Source: Sphingomonadales bacterium (GTDB lineage: Bacteria > Pseudomonadota > Alphaproteobacteria > Sphingomonadales > Sphingomonadaceae). From it: a stretch of DNA of 35,350 nt. The position numbers and the translations under genes are program-made. This document shows positions 9,419-17,659 of the stretch, piece after piece (position 1 is the stretch's first letter; every line of letters starts with the position of its first letter). The stretch is from assembly GCA_012032285.1 (NCBI GenBank), contig JAAURJ010000031.1:1-35350 (forward strand), in the 5' to 3' direction. Below the pieces are notes generated by a model that did not search any database, was not told the origin of the DNA, and worked only from the letters and a program-made list of their open reading frames with translations.

Positions 9419-10504
9419 CTACAATGATTGAAAACCGGGGGCGATTTCCGCCTCCGGTTTTTTTGTGGCTGCGCCGGATTTCGGCTCTTTGGCGTCTGTG
9501 AAATTAAGCGCGAATTTCATCAATATGGTTCGCTGCCAAGCATTGAAATTATTGTCCGAAACCATCCACACAATGATTCGGCCATTTTCCTGCGTGACCG
9601 TTAACCCTTCCATATTATCCACCAACAAAGGCGGGGCGAGTGAGGCGATGACTTCGCCTGTCACGACCTCATTTTTTTGGATTGTAGCAGAATCGAGCAG
9701 GATAAGCTTTGCGGTAAATCCATCGGGGAAGCTGATTCGTCTGTTCAACAGCAATATCCGCCCATCAGGCAGCAGCGTAGCATCGGTTGGCTTATATCCC
9801 TTGGGCGGGCGGTAGGCGAAGGAAAAATGGCTGGTGCCCTGTTCCACGGGATCGCCGGAAAACAGCAGAGCCTGATACCCGCGGCCTGGTAAATCCATGC
9901 CTTCGGAAAACAGGATAAAGCGGCCGTCGTCTAATCGGACAAAAGCTTCCCCGCCACTATTCGCGCCCCAATTTTTCATTTCCTGCGGCACGGCCTTGCC
10001 ATTGATCCGTGCAAAGGAAGGGGTAAAACGCCGAATCATATGCTTGCCTTCATAACTGACCCAGAAACGCCCTGTTTCGCGGTCAAAGGCGATGCCCTCG
10101 CTGTCCCTGTCCTCATAGCTGATATTGGGGCCGACCGCGCCGGGAAGGGCGGCGATAAAGGGGCGGTCGGCGGCATCATCGCGCGTCAGGCCGAAACCAA
10201 TCAATATGCCCGCATCGCTCAGCCCCATGAACCGCCCATCCGGCAGGGCAACCAGCGCCGAAATGCCGCCAAAATCGCTATTGCTACTGCGCAGCTCCCA
10301 TGCGCGCAAAAATGTCAATGCACCGACATCGCGCCTTTGCCTATTGTTTGCATCAAGCGGGAGCGGGCGCAGGGCAATATCCTGGCTATCATTACGGTTC
10401 ACCATGCGGTTGCCGCCAATCAGGGCGATTAAAATGGCTATGAGGATGAAAGCGCGAAGCAGGCGATATAGCATGGTAAAAAGCCATAGCGAGGCTTTAT
10501 CCAT
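9419..10504 (-). CDS. Esterase-like activity of phytase family protein, membrane-anchored or exported
   Basis: A 361-residue protein with an N-terminal hydrophobic segment (about residues 13-30, LLRAFILIAILIALIGG), either an uncleaved anchor or a signal peptide. The rest reads as a beta-propeller-like domain of the esterase-like phytase family (PF13449): FGGISALVALPDGRFMGLSDAG, SYEDRDSEGIAFD, YEGKHMIRRF, GGEAFVRLDDGRFILFSEG and NMEGLTVTQENGR. These acidic, EG-rich motifs are typical of that family, whose substrate is rarely known. An internal ATG eleven residues in (MLYRLL) is an alternative start. Its last codons form part of the convergent rpmB terminator hairpin. Divergent from the glycine-zipper gene. 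Confidence 0.8.
   Translation of the reverse strand: MDKASLWLFTMLYRLLRAFILIAILIALIGGNRMVNRNDSQDIALRPLPLDANNRQRRDVGALTFLRAWELRSSNSDFGGISALVALPDGRFMGLSDAGILIGFGLTRDDAADRPFIAALPGAVGPNISYEDRDSEGIAFDRETGRFWVSYEGKHMIRRFTPSFARINGKAVPQEMKNWGANSGGEAFVRLDDGRFILFSEGMDLPGRGYQALLFSGDPVEQGTSHFSFAYRPPKGYKPTDATLLPDGRILLLNRRISFPDGFTAKLILLDSATIQKNEVVTGEVIASLAPPLLVDNMEGLTVTQENGRIIVWMVSDNNFNAWQRTILMKFALNFTDAKEPKSGAATKKPEAEIAPGFQSL
9432..9464 (+). terminator. rpmB Rho-independent terminator
   Basis: AAACCGG (from 9432) pairs with CCGGTTT ahead of a T-run ending at 9464, with further GGG/CCT and CG/CG pairing inside, making a roughly 12-bp stem with a short loop. It follows rpmB by 47 bases and lies inside the last codons of the opposite-strand phytase-like gene. 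Confidence 0.85.
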
Positions 10505-10605
10505 TCCCCAAGTCTGAACATCGGATAACAGCGACGTTCAGCAAAACTCAATTTAGATGAACTAAACAGCTTCTCAAGGGGCAAGTTAATTATGGAGTAA
10601 GGCAA

Positions 10606-10998
10606 ATGAAAAAGGGTTTTATCGCATTGGTTTTGGCAGCCACCACTGTCACAGGATTTACCGCAGCACCGGCCATGGCGCATGGCAATCACCATCGCGG
10701 TCATCATTATGATCAGCGCGACTATAACCGCGACGGTTATTATGACCGCTATGACGCACGCGACTATCGCCGCGACCAACGCCGTTATGATCGCCGCAAT
10801 TATCGCAATCAGGATCGTTACTATAATCAACGGTGCAGCAACGGCACGGGCGGCGCGATTATCGGCGGCGTAGCAGGCGCCGCCATTGGCGACCGGGTTG
10901 CCCGGCGCGGTCAACGGACCGAAGGCGCGATTATCGGCGCAGTGCTTGGTGCCATAGGCGGCCGGGCCATTGACCGGGGCACCAGCCGCTGCCGCTAA
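10606..10998 (+). CDS. Glycine-zipper 2TM domain envelope protein
   Basis: A 130-residue exported protein. A Sec signal peptide (about 1-25, ending APAMA before HGN) is followed by a His/Tyr/Arg/Asp-rich low-complexity stretch (about 26-82, repeated RRDQRRYDRR-like units). A C-terminal glycine-zipper hairpin follows (GGAIIGGVAGAAIGDRVARRG and EGAIIGAVLGAIGGRAIDRG), as in SlyB/YmgG-like envelope proteins. The two glycine-rich helices suggest insertion in or contact with the outer membrane. A ribosome site GGAGTAAGG lies 5-13 bases before the ATG. Function is unknown; an envelope-integrity role is inferred from family only. It is a single gene with hairpins downstream. Confidence 0.75.
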   Translation: MKKGFIALVLAATTVTGFTAAPAMAHGNHHRGHHYDQRDYNRDGYYDRYDARDYRRDQRRYDRRNYRNQDRYYNQRCSNGTGGAIIGGVAGAAIGDRVARRGQRTEGAIIGAVLGAIGGRAIDRGTSRCR

Positions 10999-11021
10999 AA
11001 ACAAAAAGATTTTGGCCTTTG

Positions 11022-11053
11022 GATGACAGGTCCCTGAACCTTATCCTGTCATC
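11022..11053. terminator. Hairpin downstream of glycine-zipper gene
   Basis: GATGACAGG (11022-11030) and CCTGTCATC (11045-11053) form a perfect 9-bp stem with a 14-base loop, 24 bases after the glycine-zipper stop. No T-run follows, so it may be a processing or stability hairpin rather than an intrinsic terminator. Confidence 0.45.
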
Positions 11054-11082
11054 TGGGGCCGATAACCCGAACCATTCGGGGC

Positions 11083-11116
11083 ATAGGGACCGGCAAGTTA
11101 CAGCGCCGGTCCCTAT
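11083..11116. terminator. Bidirectional terminator hairpin between convergent genes
   Basis: ATAGGGACCGGC (11083-11094) and GCCGGTCCCTAT (11105-11116) form a perfect 12-bp stem with a 10-base loop. It lies between the convergent glycine-zipper and PH-domain genes, only 8 bases from the latter's stop codon. T-rich sequence (TTGCATTATTT) follows on the plus strand. Confidence 0.7.
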
Positions 11117-11124
11117 TGCATTAT

Positions 11125-12729
11125 TTACAAATGACGGTTCAGCTCGGAATAATCGACGGTCACGATATTTTCCATCACTGCCCGGCAAATCGCCCGCCCT
11201 TCGGCCAGCGGAATACCTGGAATGGATAATGATCCACCCGCCAAGCCCAAATGCACTTTACACAGGCCCTGCGCTTTTGTGATCGGGCCTTGGCTGATTT
11301 CAGCGGATTGTATCTTGACCTGCGCCGCCGCTGTCAAATTCTGATTCCACCAGCCATGGCGCACGTAAATATAATCCCCGTCGAGCCAATATAAACTAAA
11401 CCTCCATTGCAGGAGGGCTGACACCGTAAAGATGGCAATGAGCAATAGCAGCCACGCCGCCTGTATTCCGGCATCGGTCAAAAAGAATAAGGCCGCCATT
11501 GCCCCTGTTACAAGGGGAAGAACAAAGAGCAATCCGTTTAGCCAATAAATGAGCCTGCCGCGCTGCAATATCCGTTTTGGTTCGGGCAAAGACACACCAG
11601 CAATATCGGTGATGGCGGCGATTTCGTCCCAATATGCCAAGGGGGCAACGACATGGTTGCTTTCGCCCTTGTCGCTCGCGCTGCTGTCGCCTGCAAGGCT
11701 GATGAATTTCAGGCCATACCAGCCGCTCCATTTTCGGATCGGTCCGGTAAAGGCGGTCACCGCCTGCACACGGTGGACGGGCATTACAACATCAGTTAGC
11801 GTCAACAGGCCTCGGCGGCGGCGAAAGCCCTTTTCCGTACGGTCGAGGCGAAAGCCATATTCACGCAGGATCGTCTGCACAATGCCGGTTGCCAAACCCA
11901 GCAGGATCAATCCGATCAATGCCGCGAAAGCCGCGGCTGCCCGTGCTGCCATGCTCATATCGTTGAAGGTCGCGCCGCGTTTTTCGGCAATTCCGAGCCA
12001 CGCCGTCCAGTCCCAAAGATCAAAGGGCAATAGCCAGTCAAACTGGTTGAGCACACCAAAAAGCACTGCGAAAATAACCAGTGAGAAGGAATAAATACCC
12101 AATATCAGCAAGCGGTTATTGTCCATGACGAAAATCGGCGGCTGTTCGGGCAACAGGGAAGGAGCATTGGCAATGCCGCCCTCAACTGCAACTGCGGTTT
12201 GGGCTGCGGTCTCTGTCTCCTGACCGGATTTGCGTGTTTTGATCAGCTCGCGTAGCCGCTCTGCCTCGGCCAAGGTGACATAGCTTAACGTGCCATCCTC
12301 CCCTACGCCGCCACCGGTTTCGAAATTCACTTCGCCCAGACCAAATATCCGTGCCACCGGTTTTTGTTCGATACTGACATCCTGTATCCGTTCATAGGGG
12401 ATGGAACGGGCGGTACGGAACAATATGCCGCTTTCAATCCGGATATCTTCAACCCCCACATAATAACGGAAACGGGTCCAAGAAAGCCATCGGAAAAACA
12501 AGCTTCCACCCAGTGCAAGGCCCAAAATGGCTGGAACGAGAATATGAGCCGCATCCGCACTGCGCACCCCGAATATCCCCGCCAATATAGGAAAGACAAG
12601 ATTGGGCAGTCCTGTGATGAAGGAAGCCAATATTCCAAGCAAGCTGAGCCGTTCGCCGTCCAACGCAGCGTCCGGCTGGACACCGCCTGCTTCGACGGAC
12701 TGCACCATATCGCCATCGCCTTGCGTCAA
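11125..12729 (-). CDS. Bacterial PH-domain membrane protein, YdbT-like
   Basis: A 534-residue integral membrane protein with repeated bPH2 (PF03703) domains, each next to paired membrane helices. Visible are two helices near residues 30-80 followed by a PH repeat (YYVGVEDIRIESGILFRTAR, IPYERIQDVSIEQKPV, FGLGEVNFETGGG). A middle pair of membrane segments is followed by a second repeat (GFRRRRGLLTLTDVVMPVHR), and a third pair near 405-445 by a last repeat (YWLDGDYIYVRHGWWNQNL, VKIQSAEISQGP). This is the architecture of Bacillus YdbT, which acts with YdbS. Molecular function is unsettled; I claim membrane location only. The ATG overlaps the stop of the upstream PH gene by four bases, implying a complex. 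Confidence 0.88.
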   Translation of the reverse strand: MTQGDGDMVQSVEAGGVQPDAALDGERLSLLGILASFITGLPNLVFPILAGIFGVRSADAAHILVPAILGLALGGSLFFRWLSWTRFRYYVGVEDIRIESGILFRTARSIPYERIQDVSIEQKPVARIFGLGEVNFETGGGVGEDGTLSYVTLAEAERLRELIKTRKSGQETETAAQTAVAVEGGIANAPSLLPEQPPIFVMDNNRLLILGIYSFSLVIFAVLFGVLNQFDWLLPFDLWDWTAWLGIAEKRGATFNDMSMAARAAAAFAALIGLILLGLATGIVQTILREYGFRLDRTEKGFRRRRGLLTLTDVVMPVHRVQAVTAFTGPIRKWSGWYGLKFISLAGDSSASDKGESNHVVAPLAYWDEIAAITDIAGVSLPEPKRILQRGRLIYWLNGLLFVLPLVTGAMAALFFLTDAGIQAAWLLLLIAIFTVSALLQWRFSLYWLDGDYIYVRHGWWNQNLTAAAQVKIQSAEISQGPITKAQGLCKVHLGLAGGSLSIPGIPLAEGRAICRAVMENIVTVDYSELNRHL

Positions 12730-13250
12730 AGTGTATCCCGTTTGATATGGGCGCGGATCGTCTCGCGCAGGGCCAGCGCATCCTCATGTGCCAGCGATGG
12801 CAATGGCACCGAACTATTATGATTGCCCGCCGTATGCAGGGTGAGGGTCGCAATGCCATAACGCCGCTCCACCGGCCCTTGGCTAACATCAATATGCTGC
12901 ACCCGGCCAAAAGGCACAACCGTATCGCTATAGAATAAATAGCCGCGCACTATTCGGATACGGTCCGACCCCATATGATAGCCCCAACGCCGATACTGCC
13001 TAGGCGGAAAGATAAAGATCAGATAAACGGACAGGATTAATGCGGGCACGATGAAAATCCCCGCAATGGTCAATTGCGCTATTTCAAGCACCATCGTCCC
13101 GATAATCAGCGGCACCATCATAATGGCATAGCCGATGCGGGTGACTGGTATATCCCGGGGATCAATGGGGGTGAGCGTTTCATCATCACCCAGCGCGATT
13201 ATAGAAGATATTTCGGGTGCGGCGCTTGCCGCCGGTTCGGCGTCGATCAT
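12726..13250 (-). CDS. Bacterial PH-domain membrane protein, YdbS-like
   Basis: A 174-residue membrane protein. The cytoplasmic N-terminal segment (about 1-38) is acidic, two adjacent membrane helices follow (about 40-85), and then a single bPH2 domain: GYHMGSDRIRIVRGYLFYSDTVV, PFGRVQHIDVSQGPVERRYG and LTLHTAGNHNSSVPLP. The domain order matches YdbS, the usual small partner of YdbT-like proteins, which is encoded directly downstream with an ATGA overlap. The start is the first ATG after an upstream spacer; no strong ribosome site is seen. No regulatory feature stands out in the 60 bases between it and the next gene. Confidence 0.87.
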   Translation of the reverse strand: MIDAEPAASAAPEISSIIALGDDETLTPIDPRDIPVTRIGYAIMMVPLIIGTMVLEIAQLTIAGIFIVPALILSVYLIFIFPPRQYRRWGYHMGSDRIRIVRGYLFYSDTVVPFGRVQHIDVSQGPVERRYGIATLTLHTAGNHNSSVPLPSLAHEDALALRETIRAHIKRDTL

Positions 13251-13310
13251 AGGGGTGATATGGGAGAATGGCCCTATATTGGCAAGACGCTTTTGCTTAG
13301 CCTTCGCTGC

Positions 13311-14309
13311 TTAACGCGCCAATGCTGCGTCTGCTTCATCGACCAATTTGGCGATAATGTCTTTGACCGGGCGTTCTACTTGCACCATGCCAACCGATTG
13401 CCCGGCCATGACCGATCCGTTTTCGGTATCGCCGTCAATCACGGCGCGGCGCAGCGCCCCTGCCCAGTAATGCTCAATCTGCATTTGCGCTGCGGCCATG
13501 TCGATTTCGCCTGCATCAAGCTTTGCCGCGACCTCCAGCTGTTTTTGGGTAAATTCCTCCATGCCTTTATTTTTCAGCGCACGGACCGGAATGACCGGCA
13601 GGCGCGGGTCAATTTGCACACTGGCCACCGCATCGCGGGCATTGGCACGCAGAAAAGCCTGTTTGAAATTGGGGTGAGCGATGGATTCTTCGGCGCATAC
13701 AAAGCGCGTGCCAAGCTGCACCCCTGATGCCCCCATTTCCAGATAGCTGGCAATCGCATTGCCGCGTGCAATTCCGCCGGCGACAAACATCGGGACGATA
13801 TCGGCCATATCGGGCAATATTTCCTGCGCAAGCACCGAAGTAGCGACGGGTCCGATATGGCCGCCTGCTTCATTGCCTTCGATAATCAGGGCATCAACGC
13901 CCGATCGCACCAGTTTTTTAGCAAGCGAGAGTGCAGGCGAAAAACAAAGCAGCTTTATGCCATGCGCTTTGATCGCATCAATGCTGCCCTTTGGCGGCAG
14001 GCCGCCTGCCAGCACAACATGGCTGACCTTATGCCGTGCGCATATCTCGATCAACTCAAACAGGTCAGGATGCATGGTGATCAGGTTCACACCAAATGGC
14101 TTGCCTGTCATCGCCTTTGTCGCTGCGATTTCCGCGTCGAGTAACTCCGCTGTCATCGCGCCGCAGGCTATCACCCCAAATCCGCCCGCATTGCTGATTG
14201 CGCTGACCAGATTGCGCTCGGAAACCCAAGACATAGCGCCGCACATAATCGCTACGTCACAGCCCAGAAATTCGGTGCCGCGGCGCATCAAATGGAGGAG
14301 TTTTGACAT
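13311..14309 (-). CDS. Nitronate monooxygenase family (FMN-dependent, NPD/2-nitropropane dioxygenase-like)
   Basis: A 332-residue TIM-barrel flavoprotein of the nitronate monooxygenase/FabK-like superfamily. Motifs seen are IMCGAMSWVSERNLVSAISNAG at the N-terminus, GKPFGVNLI, the catalytic-region GNEAGGHIG (the histidine is the usual base), FVAGGIARG and GASGVQLGTRFVCAEES, which bind the FMN phosphate. The family oxidises alkyl nitronates; many members have other or unknown substrates, so no specific reaction is claimed. It lies alone between the PH-domain pair and lysC, all on the minus strand, 44 bases after lysC ends, so it may be co-transcribed with lysC. No clear ribosome site precedes the ATG. 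Confidence 0.88.
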   Translation of the reverse strand: MSKLLHLMRRGTEFLGCDVAIMCGAMSWVSERNLVSAISNAGGFGVIACGAMTAELLDAEIAATKAMTGKPFGVNLITMHPDLFELIEICARHKVSHVVLAGGLPPKGSIDAIKAHGIKLLCFSPALSLAKKLVRSGVDALIIEGNEAGGHIGPVATSVLAQEILPDMADIVPMFVAGGIARGNAIASYLEMGASGVQLGTRFVCAEESIAHPNFKQAFLRANARDAVASVQIDPRLPVIPVRALKNKGMEEFTQKQLEVAAKLDAGEIDMAAAQMQIEHYWAGALRRAVIDGDTENGSVMAGQSVGMVQVERPVKDIIAKLVDEADAALAR

Positions 14310-14353
14310 GATGTGTTTTTAGGGGCCGGGCCTGTTATGGGCAAGCGGAATGA

Positions 14354-15610
14354 TTATTCCGCGTCCAGCCCATAAGCGGTGTGCAGCACGCGCACGGCGA
14401 GTTCGGTTTCATCCTCGTCGATGATCACGCTGACCTTAATCTCCGATGTGGTAATCGCCTGGATGTTGATCTTTCGTTCGGCAAGGGCGCTGAACATATT
14501 GCTGGCGACGCCTGCATGGCTTTTCATACCAACGCCGACAACACTGATCTTGGCGATTTTGGTGTCGGTGATGATACGGTTAAATCCGATTTTCTCGCGT
14601 GCATTTTCCAATATCTCGGTGCAGCGGGCCAGATCGGCCATCGGGCAGGTGAAGGTCACGTCGGTTTCGCCTTTGTCGCGGCCTACATTCTGGATGATCA
14701 TATCGACATTGATATTGGCCGCAGCCAAGGGTTCGAAAATATTGGCCACTGCACCCGGTTTGTCGGGTACGCGGGTCAAAATCACTTTTGCTTCATTCTT
14801 GTCATGGGCGATACCGGTTATCAATTGCCGTTCCACGTTCAAATTCTCCAATTCTTCGTCGCTGACTATCAATGTGCCAGGGATAGTGTTTGCATCGGGG
14901 GCGCCTTCTTCGGTGAAGGAGGACAGAACCTGCACCTGCACATTTTCTTTCAGCGCGAGGCCAACCGACCGGGTTTGCAGGACTTTGGCGCCGACACTGG
15001 CCAGTTCCAGCATCTCTTCATAAGTGACGGCTTTCAATTTACGCGCACGCGCCACAATGCGCGGGTCGGTGGTATAAACGCCGTCAACATCAGTGTAGAT
15101 GTCGCAGCGGTCGGCTTTTACCGCCGCTGCAATCGCGACCGCCGATGTATCCGAACCGCCTCGGCCCAATGTCGTAATCCGGTTTTCGGGCGAAAGCCCC
15201 TGAAAGCCAGGAATAACCGCAATCTTACCCCGCGCCATGGAGGCGGCGAGCGCTTCTGCGTCAATTTCCCCGATCCGCGCTTTGGCATAGGCGGTGTCGG
15301 TATGGATCGGCATTTGCCATCCCATCCAGCTGCGCGCCTTGCAGCCCAAGGCTTGCAGAGTCATCGCCAGTAGGCCAGATGTTACCTGTTCGCCCGATGC
15401 CACAACGACATCATATTCGGCCGGATCATAAAGCGCATTCGCCTCCCGGCAGAAACCCACCAGCCGGTCGGTATCGCCTGCCATTGCGGAAACGACAACA
15501 GCGACTTCATCGCCATGATCGGCCTGCGCCTTTACAATTTGTGCGACGCGGCGGATGCGTTCCGTGCCCGCCATGGACGTGCCGCCGAACTTCATTACGA
15601 TACGGGCCAT
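14354..15610 (-). CDS. lysC: Aspartate kinase, feedback-regulated (ACT domains)
   Basis: First step of lysine, threonine, methionine and diaminopimelate synthesis: ATP-dependent phosphorylation of aspartate, in the cytoplasm. The 418-residue protein has the kinase signature IVMKFGGTSM at the N-terminus, VVVSAMAGDTDRL, substrate and nucleotide motifs TTLGRGGSDTSA and YTDVDGVYTTDPRIV, then two C-terminal ACT domains (from about residue 265: VILTRVPDKPGAVANIF and ISVVGVGMKSHAGVASNMF). This is the common single-function class with allosteric control. AGGAA lies about 10 bases upstream of the start. Divergent from ubiG with a 62-base gap. Confidence 0.97.
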   Translation of the reverse strand: MARIVMKFGGTSMAGTERIRRVAQIVKAQADHGDEVAVVVSAMAGDTDRLVGFCREANALYDPAEYDVVVASGEQVTSGLLAMTLQALGCKARSWMGWQMPIHTDTAYAKARIGEIDAEALAASMARGKIAVIPGFQGLSPENRITTLGRGGSDTSAVAIAAAVKADRCDIYTDVDGVYTTDPRIVARARKLKAVTYEEMLELASVGAKVLQTRSVGLALKENVQVQVLSSFTEEGAPDANTIPGTLIVSDEELENLNVERQLITGIAHDKNEAKVILTRVPDKPGAVANIFEPLAAANINVDMIIQNVGRDKGETDVTFTCPMADLARCTEILENAREKIGFNRIITDTKIAKISVVGVGMKSHAGVASNMFSALAERKINIQAITTSEIKVSVIIDEDETELAVRVLHTAYGLDAE

Positions 15611-15672
15611 ATTTGCTGTTATTTCCTAATTATGGGCTGTTGAAAAGCGAAGCGCCCTGATAAGGAAAGGAT

Positions 15673-16418
15673 ATGACAAAGGCAAGCACAGCAACGACCA
15701 AAAATAACACTATTATCGCAGAAGAAGCGGCTCATTTCGGGGCATTGGCGGATGACTGGTGGAATCCAAAGGGCAGCTCGGCTATGCTGCACCGGTTGAA
15801 TCCGGTCCGGCTGCGCTTTATCCGCGATGCTTTGGACGCGCATTTCGGCACGGATCGGACCAGCCGTTCGCCGCTGGTGCAGCGGCGGGTGCTAGATGTT
15901 GGGTGCGGTGCGGGGTTGCTTTGCGAACCTTTTGCCCGGCTGGGCGGGATGGTGACCGGCGTCGATGCGGCGACGGAAAACATTGCAGCTGCCCGTGCCC
16001 ATGCGGCGGCGTCTGGCCTGATCATTCACTATCATTCAGGCGAGCTATCGGAGCTTGCTCAAGGGACATACGACATTGTTTCTTCGATGGAGGTGATTGA
16101 GCACGTCGCCGATCCTGCCGATTTTCTGGCGCAGCTTATCGGCCGTCTTGCACCCGATGGCCTGCTTCTATTGTCGACGCCCAACCGGACGGCGGCGTCA
16201 AAGCTGTTCTTGGTCGAGGCCGCTGAACGTTTGGGCCAGGTGCCGCGCGCACGCATGACTGGGACCGTTTTATCACGCCTTTTGAGATGGAGGCGATGTT
16301 GGCAAATAAGGGCATGAAGGTCGAAATGATGCGCGGCATCGCATTCACCCCTGCAAAGGGGCTGCACCTGTCGGAGAATATGGCGCTCAACTATATGTTG
16401 AGCGCGGTTCATCTTTAG
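15673..16418 (+). CDS. ubiG: Ubiquinone biosynthesis O-methyltransferase UbiG (one frameshift)
   Basis: S-adenosylmethionine-dependent O-methylation steps of ubiquinone synthesis, at the inner face of the membrane. Visible are the family N-terminus (EEAAHFGALADDWWNPKGS, HRLNPVRLRFIRD), the SAM-binding motif VLDVGCGAGLLCEPFARLG, VTGVDAA, and MEVIEHVADP. The original frame stops at 16317 in non-conserved sequence. After the GC run at 16244-16250, sequence one frame over reads GTHDWDRFITPFEMEAML and continues through AFTPAKGLHLSENMALNYM to the stop at 16416-16418. One missing G in the run restores PRGTHDW, a UbiG hallmark, giving 248 residues, the usual length. Probably a sequencing error. Upstream AAGGAAAGG is a good ribosome site. 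Confidence 0.93.
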
Positions 16419-16638
16419 GCCGTAACCGCATAAATACCATCATCAAGATGTCCAAATGACGATGATATGGAAGCATATTCTCGGTAGTCAGATAAGCTTT
16501 GTGGTAGAGCGAATATCCGCAATGGGGGCGAGGCGATTGCAAGGAAGCCGCGTCAGGAAGCCTCTTTTTTTTCGAAACAGCTGGTGACAGCTTGCCCCGG
16601 TTGAGCTTGGCTGGGCCTTTAACTTTGATCCCTGCGGC
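16419..16638. other. Intergenic gap between ubiG and the polysaccharide-utilisation locus
   Basis: 220 bases between the convergent ubiG and FGE genes, marking the left boundary of the locus. I see no gene. A weak GAGGC (16530-16534)/GCCTC (16560-16564) pairing precedes an eight-base T-run (16565-16572) and could be a poor ubiG terminator. No insertion sequence, tRNA or attachment-site-like repeat is visible here. Confidence 0.4.
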
Positions 16639-17652
16639 CTATTCAGAATTTCCCGCCGGTTCTGGTTTAGCATCATAAACCAGCCGGAAACCGACATTGC
16701 TGGCCCCCAAACCGGGGTCGCGGCCTTGACGGGCGGCGGGGCGGTATCGTTGGCAATAATTGGGCGCACATAGAAAGCTTCCGCCTTTAATGACCCGCGT
16801 TGCAAGGCCTGGATTGATTGGATCATAGGCGCTGCTTTCGCTTGGACCTTTGGGGTTTTGCGGCGGGCGCATGGGGTTGTGCCCCGGGGCATAATAATCG
16901 GCTGTCATTTCCCACACATTGCCAATCATGTCATATAATCCATAAGCATTGGACTTAAAACAACCCGCTGGGGCAACGCCGCCATAGCCGTCAGCTTTCA
17001 AGTCACGGACCGGGAAAGCGCCTTGCCAGCTATTCGCATCGGCCGGTTGTTCGGTATAATTTGGATTGCCGCCGCGTGCGGCATATTCCCATTCCGCCTC
17101 TGTCGGCAAGCGGCCGCCCGCCCATTTGGCATAGGCGAGCATATCGGCATAGGCCAAATGCACAACAGGTTCATCCGGTTGTTGATCCGCACCATCAGGG
17201 CCATAGGGCTTCTTCCAATTCGCGCCCGGCACATATCGCCACCAATCGGCAGATTGATTGGATGGACGGGCGGGCGGCGTAAAAACTGCGGAGCCAGGTT
17301 TCAGCATCTCAGCTGGAATCTGATCCTCAGCAATACCAAAAATCGCAGGGTCAACCGGCTTTTCCGCAACGGTTACATATCCTGTCTGCGCCGCGAATTT
17401 TGCAAATTGCCGGTTGGTCACTTCATGCGGGTCCATATAAAATGCGGCAATGATTATTTTTTTCGCTGGTCCCTCTTCGGCATAGACATCTTCTTGCCCC
17501 ATCATGAAAGCACCAGCGGGAATAGCCAGCGCTGCGGGCGATTTCATCATACAAGACGCTGTTTTTGCAGGCCCCGTTGACGCTCCTTGTTCACCGCAGC
17601 CGCTTAACCCAAAAATTATTGCGATGACAAATAGGGACAGCGCCTGCCGCAT
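16639..17652 (-). CDS. Formylglycine-generating enzyme (SUMF1/FGE family), predicted lipoprotein
   Basis: Oxidises the active-site cysteine of type I sulfatases to formylglycine, using oxygen. The 337-residue protein has a signal peptide with lipobox GLSGC (C19), so it is predicted to be a periplasm-facing lipoprotein. The FGE domain begins near residue 42 (IPAGAFMMGQED) and contains DPHEVTNRQFAKF, GGRLPTEAEWEYAARGG, GLYDMIGNVWEMTADYY and the C-terminal GGSFLCAPNYCQRYRPAAR. Both copper/active-site cysteines are present (C295, C300; five-residue spacing as in human C336/C341), followed by SNVGFRL. Many SUMF1-domain proteins lack these, so this is probably a true FGE. It is the last gene of the minus-strand arm, 7 bases after the MFS gene. 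Its obvious client is the CAPSR sulfatase in the same locus. Confidence 0.88.
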   Translation of the reverse strand: MRQALSLFVIAIIFGLSGCGEQGASTGPAKTASCMMKSPAALAIPAGAFMMGQEDVYAEEGPAKKIIIAAFYMDPHEVTNRQFAKFAAQTGYVTVAEKPVDPAIFGIAEDQIPAEMLKPGSAVFTPPARPSNQSADWWRYVPGANWKKPYGPDGADQQPDEPVVHLAYADMLAYAKWAGGRLPTEAEWEYAARGGNPNYTEQPADANSWQGAFPVRDLKADGYGGVAPAGCFKSNAYGLYDMIGNVWEMTADYYAPGHNPMRPPQNPKGPSESSAYDPINPGLATRVIKGGSFLCAPNYCQRYRPAARQGRDPGLGASNVGFRLVYDAKPEPAGNSE

Positions 17653-17659
17653 ATTGCTT

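Noticed and set aside
10682-10873. Low-complexity open frames overlapping the glycine-zipper gene on both strands
   Set aside because: They are translations of the repeated CGC/TAT codons of the His/Tyr/Arg-rich stretch in wrong frames.
14381-15373. A long plus-strand open frame opposite lysC
   Set aside because: It is antisense to a clearly conserved aspartate kinase, has no recognisable domain, and reflects codon bias of the real gene.
16419-16638. Mobile-element or integration boundary at the left edge of the utilisation locus
   Set aside because: No tRNA, direct repeat, transposase remnant or inverted terminal repeat is visible; the gap looks like ordinary intergenic sequence.
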